Source: Neodontobutis hainanensis
Taxonomy: Eukaryota > Chordata > Actinopteri > Gobiiformes > Odontobutidae
Direction: 5' to 3'
Length of the DNA: 64,000 nucleotides
NCBI GenBank assembly: GCA_024349245.1
Contig: JALDNG010000022.1
Location: forward strand, 11,525,001 to 11,589,000
Shown: positions 9,701 to 21,700 of the stretch, in pieces
Position numbering within the stretch: the first letter of the stretch is position 1
Layout of the letters: each line of letters begins with the position of its first letter
The notes under the pieces: generated by a model
Seen by the model: only the letters and a program-made list of their open reading frames with translations
Told to the model about the DNA's origin: nothing
Databases searched by the model: none
Position numbers and translations under genes: made by a program

Positions 9701-12700
9701 CTACATATATTCCAGGCTCAAGCAGATTTAAAGTGATGTTTCACTTTAAATAGGATAGTTGACTCTTTATGGGACACATGCTATTGCTCTGCAGGGTTCC
9801 ACGGATTTTCTACTGGGTTTTCATAGCTCACTAAAACTGAATCTTGTTCTGACTGTGTATATGAGCAAAGTGATACATGTGTGGAGTAAAGGACGAGCTG
9901 TATATTCCAGATTATTTTATGCCTTTTTCTAAATGAAGTTGGACTTTAAATTAGTTTCATTGACCATGTTATAACTATTATTATTATTATTATTGTTATT
10001 ATTACTCGTTTCGTCTTCAGTCTGAATGAAATCTACTTTGGTGATTTTTTTCTTGTGAGAACTTGATATGCACTGTCTGAAGAAAGGCAAATACCTGCTT
10101 TGACAAAATGATTGCCTTTATTAAAGTATTTGACTATATTTTTATAAAAGTGAAAATCACCGTAATGTCTGTATATACCTAAACTCTATGAAGCGGGATC
10201 TCTCTTATTAGTATTTTAGATGAGGTCAGGGGGAGTTAGGTGGTAGATCTGGTAGCTCGTGTGCACTTAAACTTGCCAGATGGAGTAATAGATAAAATAT
10301 TAAACTTGGCGGAGGAGCGAGAATGGTAATGATACTTTTGGCTGGCCATTTCGAGGTTTCTTTGTTTAATTTAAACATGGCTCAGGAGCTTGTTCAAACA
10401 CAGCTAATGCAGAGGTGACAAGACAGCAGGGCAAATACAGACTCCCAATGTACAAACATAATATTTAAAATCAACTAATTTTCCACACTTAAGCTGACAT
10501 GGTCTGGGTAATTGTGGCCTGAATATTTGGGGCTTTAAAGGTCATCGTTTGAGTCTGAAATGTTTCAATATATGGGACCACAGAGGTTTATTTTTGTATA
10601 GCCTGACTTTAAACATTTCTTTATAATTTCCCAACATTATCACATGGCTAAAGAACTCCCTGACATCTTTCCAGAAGCTTCTCTCTTTATACTTGCCATG
10701 TGTAGTGTAATTAATTGCTGTTAATTGTGAATGGCCGCTGGGCACAATGTCCCGGCCTGTCATTTTCCAGCAGACACAGGGGGCAGGGGAGCACTGTTTG
10801 ATTTGTTTTTGTTCCGGCGGTAGGTAGCTTTTCAGCTCCGGGGCAAGACGGGCCCTGCAGCGCTCTGTCAGGGGCCAGCGGCTCCAGTGGGCGACTCCTG
10901 CCACAAGCAGTAAAGCCCTCCCGTGCAGAAAAGCTGACACCCATCATCACACACATACACACACCTACTCTTGTTTTTTCTTCGGTAAACACATGTATAT
11001 ATTCATGAGAAGCCCAAAAAGGTGTTGAGAAGGCCACAGGCAAGAGGTGGGAACTGTCATTTGATCTAAAAACCAATGTATGTACAGTGGCAGTAAAACA
11101 GAGGAGGTTTAGGGTCAGGTGTTTTGTTATTGCAAGCTTTTCTTTCAGACAGAAGCAAGTGGCAAAGTGCATTTAAGAAAAACTGTTGCCTTTTCGTTTT
11201 GGTTTTCCCAGTAAATCATTGTGTGTACAGCTTTAAGTTGGCAGTGAGCGCGTTAGCGGTGAACTCTTGTGTGTGTGTTTGTCAAGTGTGTCTCTGTTTG
11301 TATTGTTTCATCAATGGCAGACCGACGGCAGTCATATGAGGTGAAATTGGTACTTGGCATGCAAACTGGGGCACAGTAAAAACGATTATGTCTGACAATC
11401 ATAATTTCGAGCTTTGGACGATACAACTTAAAAATCCCTAAGACCATTTATATTCTATTTTATTGCATGCTTATGACTTAGATACTAGTGCCGCAGAGCA
11501 TATGCCTTTACTTTAACCACTCACGCACTGTACACATAACACAGGCTACTGTAATATAAAAAATCATGCTTTTGCATATTCGGTGTAGAAACCCAGCCAA
11601 TGTTGTCTCATTGAGAATAAAAAGCCACATCCCACTAAGGTCTAAGCTATTAGCACGTCATTCACTGAAGCTGATGAAGCATGCCGTATGAGAACAGCTC
11701 CCACTGGTATGATTTTCTTTTTATGCTCGCTACAAGTTGCCCCACATCAAATGCTTCACTGAGCTGCCTAATATCTCTTTCACTTGTGTATACGGTATAG
11801 GATCGCTAACAGTACGATTCGTCGAAGGCTTCTGCTTCTCTTTTTTGTTCCATGTAGAATCTGTTATCTGAATAGCAGAATCATTTTTTTTAATAAATAA
11901 AGATTAAAGATAGAAGTTATGTATACAAATAAAAGGGAAGATGAACTGACAAAATTTCCTTACTCAATCCGTGCCAAGAATATGACAATAAGAATATGAG
12001 CTATAGCCATACTGTATATGCCTTTAATTATTTCTAACATCTGAAAATGTGTCTTATCAAAAGACTACATAAGAAATTAGACTGTTTGTATATTTTTCTC
12101 TGTGTCCTCCTACACTGCCTATACTTTTTATTTTCCTTGCTGTCTCCATCGCTCTTGCTCTGATTTGTCTTCCATCAGCCTCCAGTAGCTGCGGTGGAGG
12201 CTGGAGAGCTGTCCCATTACTTATGCATAGGTATCATAGGTATTCATGTGTGTGCATAGGATAGGGCGCATCCAGAGCAAGGGCCGGGCCCCGACATGAC
12301 AAACAGGGTGTCAGCAAGGCTCCGCGGGACCCATTAATATGCCGGCAGCCGACAGGGATCCTCACCTACGCGCACTTAATATTCCTGTATATTAAACAAC
12401 CATAAATCAGAGGATATAAGCGCTGAGGTCAGTGTGGTGCATTTGAGTGTCTGCGTGCAGTGTGTGGGCTTGTTTGTTTCAGAGAGCAGGGATAAGGGGC
12501 TGTGGGTACTTTTGGGGAAGAGGAACAAGGTTTTGGTTGGGTCAGTTTGTAAATTTATGGATCTGTGCATGGAGGCGCTCGTAGACGAGGTTAGCCCGGG
12601 GAATTCAGAGTGGAAGACACCGACAGCCTTTTAGCCTTTCAGCCTCTCATTCTGGCGCTAGCCCCAAACCTCACTGCTAACCAACCAGATCCTTTTCACA

Positions 12701-15700
12701 CTGCTGCTTGGAAAAAGGAAGTGTTTTGCCTCATGGTGTTGTTTTTTTAATCAGCGTTTTCTCATGTTTTAGTTTACTTTTCCACTGTAAATTTTTTACT
12801 TTTTGGCTCATTTGCCGAAAGTCTTATTTGGGTGAATTTCTAGTACTGGCCAAGGTTGGTTCAACAGTCTTGTGGCCTATGTTAGCATATAAAAGTGCAT
12901 TCATATTTATATAACGAAAAGGTTAATAAATTTTATTTCAATTTATAATGTAAGTGAGGTTTCTCATTTCAGCAATAGCTATTTTAAATATTTATAACAT
13001 TTTGATTTCTGTGCCTTTATCCACTCTAATAATCTTACTAAACTCTGTTTTTTTTTGGTTTCCATCCCGTTAAGTTACATGGTCACAACATAATGTTTCT
13101 TTTATCAGATCAAAATCCCTGCAACATCCAGCCATTAGAATCTCACCACCCTCAGTCAAACACACACCTCAGTCCCTTCCCCCTTCCATATTAATCTGTG
13201 TTACATGCATGCAAATCACCTTGTTTAATTAGAGACAAAGAGTCTCCTCATGCCTCCCCCCTTTTCCCAATCCTCATATTTATGATGTGATGTAGGTCCC
13301 TGGGTCCGAAGCTGGAGAAGAATATCCAGCTATGGAGCGGAGTGCAGTCAGGGCCTAATTTTGTTTTCCCAGTAGGGCCAACTATTAGTTTCTCAGCTCA
13401 TTAATTACGCTGTTGTGCAGAAATCATTAATAGTTAAAGTCGCTCTACAATAATGTATAATAGATACATTTGACAGGCCTCCAGATTTTTTTTTCTTTTG
13501 AAGTGTGATCAAATTTTTAATGGTCACGAATAGTAATCCCATAGCTTTATTAAGTGGCAGAGTTGAAGCTTGATGGGAAATTACAAGGTGTGACATGTTT
13601 AGATGTCATGCGTTTGCAGTGCAGAGCGTCTGGCCTGCTTTTATCCCTCTGTCATCAGTCTGTGAGGCTTTCTGTGTTGTGTTTGTCAATGTTTTTTGTT
13701 TCCGTGCGTGTATCGGCAACACAGTCAGCATGTGAGCGTTTTCTCAATTCTCTCGGCTGTTTTTGCTCAGATCAGTGACAGACACTTTTGTGACGGTGGT
13801 CATTAAAATCACTCCCTAGGCAGCTCAGGGCCCCCCCTACACACCCCTTCAAATTTTCTTTTTATGTGCTTTCGCCCATTACGGCATCATGAGGTGGAAT
13901 GAACCCAGGCTGACTAGCCAGTGACATGTTTTGTGACTTTTCAAAATGTAGAATTTTGGGCAAATAAACATGCATTTATTCACACCTAAAAACAGTATAG
14001 AGAAATTATAAAACCAGATCGAAACTAAGTGTTGCATGGTCTCCCAGACGTCTGTTATCTTGTTGCACACTGGGTTTGGCGAGCCTCATCAGTGTAAGAG
14101 GTAATTAAGTATGAATAATTAACACGGTGGCCCCCTGACTGGGAGAAAGCAGAGCGGCTTCCCCATGGCAGCAGTCAGCCAGATCACACATGGCCCCTCG
14201 TAGCAGTCCACCGTGTGCCCTGCTTGTTCATTAGAAATACCCACTGCAAGCATTCGCTGTGATCCTAACCACAGGATTCTGCTCGTGGGCCGGAGGGGGG
14301 GCATTTGGGGACTCCTGTGGTGAGAGGGCTGTGTTTGATATGTTTGGTTTATTATCTTCTCATATTGTCAGCTTTTTTTAGCCTTTGGGTTCTGCAAAGG
14401 ATAAAAGTTTTTAATGGGCTGTGAATGTTAAAGCTCTTAGATATTGCATAATCAGATATAAATAAACATGTAATTTGAAACAAAAAGTATAAACTCTGTA
14501 TGCCTTACTTGAGAGCGATAGTCAGGAGTATTGGGATGGTTTAGCTTTGAACTCAAATGAAATGAGTGTCTATGGTTAATGAGTAACTGTTATCTGTAGA
14601 GCTGCAGACTTTAGGAGGTAATTCTCAAGTGTATGTTACTACAGGAAACCTTTGCTCTGAATACAGTTATTACAAATGACGTTCATACCTATTTACATGT
14701 GTTAAAGTGCATTGAGAAAATGCAGGGATCTCATTTATAGTGAATTTTTTTCAAAATAGTTTTGGAGGTTGCACAGTTACCTTTCAGTTAAAAGAATTTG
14801 TAATTTATTTTTTAAATTTTTTATTATGTTTATGCTCTTTAAATATGTTGTCACACTTTGCCTGTGGCCAGTGGTAGCTGTATGTGTAATAACACTAGTT
14901 ATGTATGTTGTTGTTGTTGTAATAAATAAGAGTTTGAGCAATGTAAGGTATTTCACATTAAATACCTTACTTACATTAAATTTAACACTCTCTGTACCTT
15001 TATTTCTTTACAAATACAGGTAATAACATAGCCTAATTGACACTCTTTATCTTGTGTTTTGTGTGTTAGCTGTGCGGGCAGATCGCATGCGAGGTGGTCG
15101 GAACAAGTTTGGCCCAATGTACAAACGTGACCGGGCCCTGAAGCAGCAGAAGAAGGCACTGATCCGGGCCAACGGCCTAAAAATTGAGGCTATGAGCCAA
15201 GTGATGCAGGCCGTCCCCACTGACCTCACCATCTCCTCGGCCATTCAAAACATCCACTCAGCTGCCTCCAAAGGGCTTCCACTGAGCCACCATACTGGCC
15301 ACCACACAGGCCATCACCACCATCATCACCACCACCACCATGCAACTGCTCTGCCCCCTACAGACTATGATCGCAGCCCCTTTGTCACTTCGCCAGTCAG
15401 CATGGCCATGCCCCCACATGCCGGCAGCCTCCAAGGTTACCAGGCGGCATACGGACATTTCCAAGGCACACGTACCATTAAGTCAGAGTATCCAGACCCA
15501 TACACTAGTTCGCCAGAGTCCATCATGGGCTACGCCTACGTAGATGCCTACCAGACAGGTTCACCGCCCAGCTTCCCACACCTCATAGTTGAGCTGCTCA
15601 AGTGTGAACCGGATGAACCCCAGGTCCAGGCCAAAATCCTGGCCTACCTGCAGCAGGAGCAGGCCAGCCGTGGCAAACATGAGAAACTCAACACCTTTGG

Positions 15701-18700
15701 CCTCATGTGCAAGATGGCCGACCAGACACTCTTCTCCATCGTCGAGTGGGCACGAAGCAGCATCTTCTTCCGTGAACTCAAGGTAGGTGTCCATTTTATA
15801 GCCGTGCAAAGTGGTTATGATATGAATGAAATGAAATTTTCAATTTAACTTTTGCTGCAGGCCCTTTAAAAATGAATGTGCTTTTTGTTGCAGTTCTATA
15901 TCATTCAATGTGTTGTCATCCATATTTGACAACACTGTTTGTGAACATATTCTGTTATATTTTTTTATCTCCAACAGTCTTTTAATCTTCTTTTGCTCTG
16001 GTCCAACATTAATGCAGAGTGCACAAGCTGCTATGAGCTGAAGGGGTTGGCTCGACATAGTTGTCTGTCCTGGAGCCTGATCAAAATGCCACGGACAGAC
16101 ATTTTTATTTTTGTGTGTGACACATTTTAACTATTGGTTGTGAAAACTTTGACTATAACTGAGGCTCTTTTAAACTAACAGGTTCATACTTTGAGGTTTT
16201 TATGTGAACTGAATACAACCTCTTGATATACAGTGTTCCCCACAAGTGGACACACTGGAAGTAAGCACCTTAATACACTGCAAAAAGCACAACACTTCTT
16301 CCTTTGCAATTATTTACCACAGTCATCCATCTGACCAATGGTGGGCATTTACCAAGGCCTCAGAGTGAAAATGGGATAATTCCCTCTCTTGTTCAACAGC
16401 GAGCCCAGGGGAGAGTTTCTGGTGTGTGTTTGCATGCTTGCAGCTTTATTTGCTTTGAAAGAGAGTTAATATTTAGAGCGACATGAAAGCAATGTGATTA
16501 GACTGAGCTTCACCTTTTTTTATATTTTTTTTCCTCAATCTTTTGTCCGTTTGATACTCACCAAACACTAAAGGATCAGATGCATATCCAGGCAACATTT
16601 TTATTTTATGCCAAATGAAGTGAATGTATTAATAAAATGCGAACCAATTACAAAACACTTGAAATACACATGTTGACATTTAGCACACACTGTTTCCAGC
16701 TAATGACATTTTGGGATGAAGCCTGTAGAGTACTTTACTTTCACACTGGCTCATTGTAAGGTGTGGCCGCGGCTAATAATTGTGTGTGGTTTGCCCGTTA
16801 ACTTTGAATGATCATTTTTGCTCCGATGTGAAGCCCCTCTTTCCCACAGCCTCATTCTAATTCAATTATCTCTCCCACTTGTGTTTGTCACTCGCTGATT
16901 TGCCGCTAAATGAAATGTCATTATGTTTGCTTAATGACTACCCATATTACCAGAGCCTAATAGTAATTGAGCTGGATGTCTGATACAAAAGGTAGAAAAT
17001 GACCTGGGCTTAATGCTGTAGTCACTCCCTCCCCCATCGACAATCAGCCTCTAAATATTCTCTTGTGTCTGTTGCACTGCTCTGATTGGTTTTAAAGTGA
17101 GGGACATAATTAAACCTGTCCCATGTTCTATTTTCAAAGAGCCGTCTAAAGCACAAGGGTGATTGAAAAATAATGTGGTTGCTGTGGGTTGAATGTTTTT
17201 ATCCATGCTGTCCTTGTTTCTTTTTCTCATTATGCAATAAAATATTGACCATATCCCAAATTTTATAATTTATTTTTCTTGGTTTATATTCAGTAGTTTG
17301 GCATTTGTTTAATTATTTATTTAATAATTTGAACCACTCAGACTTGTAACCACCAACCATCATTAAATATTTTTTGTATTTTAAAACAATGCATTCCATA
17401 AACATGCGTCTTAATTTATTTTCAAGAAGGTCTGACCAAAACATACTTCCTGCATGCCCTGAAGTGACCAATAAATGTAAGCTTGAGCTGGACATCAGAA
17501 AGACAGGAAGCGCAGCAGAATAAAAAGTTTGTCACAGGAGTGTAGGAAGCTATAAATACACTTTCATCTCACACACATTGCCACATTAAGAAACAGACAG
17601 CGCTCACACATAACACAGCCCTTCTCACTATTATTAGCTCAGTAAGAACAAAAGAATTTCTCTGGTAATAGAGCCAAGCGGGGGCAAAAATGTTTAAAGA
17701 TTTAGTTTCCATAAGTTGGCCTCGGTCACGCTACTTAATCTTATAATACAATATTATGAGCACCTTCTAATCACCATCACAGTCACCATTCTTTAGCCCT
17801 GAGACACTTTGCGTCGGGCTTTCTGGGAATGAGGCATGACGTGGAATATAATTTCTAACACCTTGGATCCCAGAAATCCAGACTGGCTCTTCTCAGCAAC
17901 ATGCTTCGATTTAGATTGGGAAAGTCAGGTCGCTGCTGGTTTTGAAATCAGTAAAACTATAGTATGATGAGGGAAAGGTTTTTGGCTGCATTTAAGTCAC
18001 AATCACATGTGGGTATTTTATGAAATGAGTTGAAGACAGGTGCGTAAGCCACATGCCATATGAGATGTGTGGTTTTCTTTTTTATAGTTACGTGTATTTT
18101 GTCTAGTGTGAAATAATAAGCAGTGTTTATGTGTGTGCCAACAGAGGGAAATGTGTTTGTCTCAGTGACATTTGTGAGTATAGGCCCCTGGTCCATGCCA
18201 AACCCTCCCCATCTCCAATATGCCTCAGTCCTGCCATGAACTCCTCTGCCAGACCAACCACAATCCAAATGAATGATTGTGGATTAGGATTAATCCATTT
18301 AATTGTTTCAGATAATGTTTAGACTGTCCACATTTAATAAATTCCATTTTGTTGCAATTAAATGTCTATAATTTATTTAAAAACACATGGTTTTAAAACC
18401 TTCTATGCCTTATAAAGGATTCAGATATGAGCTACAAATCTAGCTGAAAAAAGATAATATTTTCTAGTTTTCCTGTTTGTGCTTCTGTATATTAAAGCCG
18501 ACCATCGATGACTGCTTAAGCTACCTTGTTCTCCATTGTTCCAACTGCGGGGCGCTTGGCCCAACTCCCACTGCAAACACAATAGGTGGGAGAATTTAGG
18601 CAAGCGATCGGGACTATTGATGAGTCATGTGTTTATATCCCTCCTTCCTAAGCCGACAATGCTTCACCTCCCTTCCTTTCTGCATCCTTAAATTTAAAGG

Positions 18701-21700
18701 GACGTGTGGGACTGGTGTTAGGACAGAGAGTGGTTTTGTGTACATTGTCAACACATAACACAGAGAAGTGGAGTAACATAAAAGGTAAAACGTGTACAGT
18801 CATTGGATTTACTTGTTCTTTTATTAGTGCATTAAGATTTTTATCAAGGACAATTATTGAATGGCTGTTTAGAGAGCTTAGTAAAACATGCTTTTCTTCA
18901 ATTATGTCTTAAATTGACATATACATTTTAGGAGAATTAGCCTGTTTAAAGTGTCACCTAAAATACTGTGTAACTTTATACATATATTTAGTCTGTCCAC
19001 CCGATAAAAGTGCAGTTAGGTTGAAAGTACTCCTGACATTTTAAAATGTGGGTTCACTGTTTATTTTAGTCATCTAGGGACACTCAGGTTTTTGTGCTTC
19101 TCTGTCTTTCTTCTTTCTTTTTTTTTTCTTCTTCTTCCCGGTTTTGTCTCGCTGCATGTTGCAGGAATGGCAAAAGCAGAACAGAGAGCCATTAAGTTGA
19201 GGAGGAACTGTATTAGAAGTCCCGTTCTCTGGGAAAGCTCCCAGCTGAGATGGGACAGCCATATTGGATAAACAGATGGCCAGGGAGAGGAAAAGAAAGA
19301 GTGAGAAGGTGAAACAAAGAGGGGGAGAGATGAGAGAAAGAGGAATGTAGAGAGATGGAAAATGGTGACAGGATAGAAAAAGGGAAAAGAAGTGATTAGA
19401 TATTAGTTGTGAGAACAAAAAGGGGGGGACGAGAGTTTAAGAAAGTCATGAGGATGGCAGAAGGGCAGGAAGTGCACAAGATCATGGATGCCATACATAA
19501 AAAATAAGTAATACTACTACATTTTAATGTATTACAATAAATTATGAAGAAATGTTAAAACATTTGCCAAAAAACAATTACCTGTAGGACTTTATGGCGA
19601 TGCCAAATGTCATCATCTGTTTCCACTTTTGGTTGGAGTAGGATAGGTTGTCACAGATATATATATATGTACCCATAACATTTTATTGTCTCCATCTGTG
19701 TTATATTCCTACAATTTATTATTATTTAAAAATTAGATGAAATTAAATTTTGTAGAAACAAGATGTTCTGTCCTACTGTAATCTTGTCTTCTTCTTCTTC
19801 TTCTTCTTCTTCTTCTTCTTCTTCTTCTTCTTCTTCTTTTCTAACCATAACTGCAGTCACTTCAAAGCCATCTTATCTTGTTCTTTTACATTATTTTAAC
19901 TCCTGCAGTTATTGCATTGTTGCCCATTGTATCGTATTTTAATCTATTAATATATTATTTTTGCACTTTATTGTGAAGCACTTTGGTGTGGCTCAGCCAT
20001 CGGTAAATATGCTATAGAAATAAATTTGACTTTTTTGACTTTTTTGACTACAGCATATATCTCTAAAAAAATTGCTTTTGATTCTTACACAATAGTGCAT
20101 GAATTTACAAACTGCAAACTACACTTCCATTTTTATATTACATATTCTTTCATTCAGCCTCAGTTGTCCCTCCACATACACAGCATTTTTCAATGACCTA
20201 TCCAGAGGCAGTTTAATCTTCAAGGTGCACCCATGTGTGGGAGTGGGTGGGGGGGTTTAGTGTAATGCCCATGGCCTGCGTTGACCGGCGAGTGCACCTT
20301 TGCTTCACACCCCATAACTGAGTGGAAATTAATAAACCATTTTAGGCGTGATCTGTGAACCCCAGGAAGCGGTTTATAGCTATACACGCTCACACCTTCA
20401 GCACCCGCAATGTCTTGTCTTGTCATAGAGGTCAACAGCTCCCCCTCCACTCACTATAACACCCGCCCTCTCCGACCCACTGACTGACACCCCGATCCTG
20501 ACAAACTGCGAGCATGATGGGACTTGCGGCTGCATGCAGTTGGCAGAGATTTGTAACTATGTCCCTGGTCCACCAATGCATTTGAATTATTCTGCCGGGG
20601 CTACCACTGCAAATCGCCCCCCCCCTCCCCCATCACCTTCGAGTTTGTTATACCCCTGTCCTATAACATGCTTGCTTCACATTAGCTGAGAATGGAAAGG
20701 AAAAAAGAGGGATGAAGCAAATGAGTCGAGGAGTTTAGAAGACGGAGCACAGATTGAAACTGGAGGACAAAGTAAGGCAAAAAATGGACTTAAGTGACCG
20801 TGAGAGAAAGAGACTCAGAGATGGTGAGAGAGATCGCAAGGAGAAAAAGACTTGACCGTGAAAGATAACGAGAGAGAAACAGTGTGAATGAGAGCAAGGA
20901 AATAATGAAGGACAGCCGGGAAAGGGGGCAATAGAAAGAGGTAAAGGGGGGTTTAAGAGGAAGATGAAGAAGAGGCTGCAAGAGACAAGGACCAAGGGCA
21001 AAAGGAGGAGGAAGAAGAGGGGGCACTGTGAAGGACAACAAGGGGTGAACGAAAAAAAAAAGGATCCGGTAGGTGTTGTTGGGCTGGGGGGTGTTGGGGA
21101 GGGGAACAGGTGGAAGGTTAATGGGCCTGGAGCGGATCCACCAGACGCTCTTGGGCTTGATATATAGGCCCGGGGCCTGGCGCGGGGCGTAGGCTTTCAA
21201 AGATATATTATTTCATTTGAGGAGCAGCACCATTCTGGCCGACCCCCCTGCCACACCAAGCCCCCACTTCCACCAGCACCCCCCCACAGCTGAGCATTTG
21301 TCCAGTGATAGATGACACAACCCCCCCACCGACTCACACATACACATGCAATGTAGTCCGTTTACCTTAATTTTTAGAGGTAGACTGATATAAATCATGA
21401 CTTTTTTAATCTTTTATGTTTTAGTTCTTGTTCCTGCTGTCCACTGTCAGTCTTTCTGTGGGGCCGCAGGCAAGCGGTCTTATGGACGCCTGTGTGATTT
21501 TTAAGTTGCTATTTTAGTGGTAACAATATCTCTTTGATCAGCAGCACTGGGCTGGAGCCGGAGTTTGGGGCAGTGAGATTTCAGTGTGGGTGGCGGTGGT
21601 TCACAAAGGCCTCTTTTCAGTCATAAATTATTGACAGTTGCACAAGGCATCAAACTCTCCCCCCATAAATACTGAAAATACCTCCCTTATTGCCATGGAT

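Larger units (their letters stand above)
9399..15069 (+). other. nr5a2: nr5a2 intron 3 (5671 bp)
   Basis: The ends are GTATAC and TTTTGTGTGTTAG. No gene is recognised inside. It holds an 11-bp hairpin (9726-9751), an ATT microsatellite (9976-10004), three compositionally distinct blocks that look like regulatory elements (12186-12420, 13220-13440, 14060-14300), and an 11-bp hairpin 100 bp before exon 4 (14943-14970). The rest is AT-rich single-copy-looking DNA. Confidence 0.85.
15783..19779 (+). other. nr5a2: nr5a2 intron 4, first part
   Basis: Intron 4 (15783-34048, 18,266 bp) opens with GTAGGT. This part has no recognised gene. It includes a TAAT-rich candidate regulatory block (16745-17060), a second GC-shifted block near 18,480-18,700, and a pyrimidine tract followed by a purine-rich stretch (19100-19420). 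The rest is AT-rich. Confidence 0.8.

Noticed and set aside
10542..11172. Two overlapping minus-strand open frames of 132 and 153 codons
   Set aside because: They lie in intron 3, show no domain or repeat of any family known to me, and lack conserved-looking composition.
20735..21200. Minus-strand frames rich in Leu, Ser, Pro and Phe
   Set aside because: They are the antisense reading of a purine-rich low-complexity tract, not membrane proteins.
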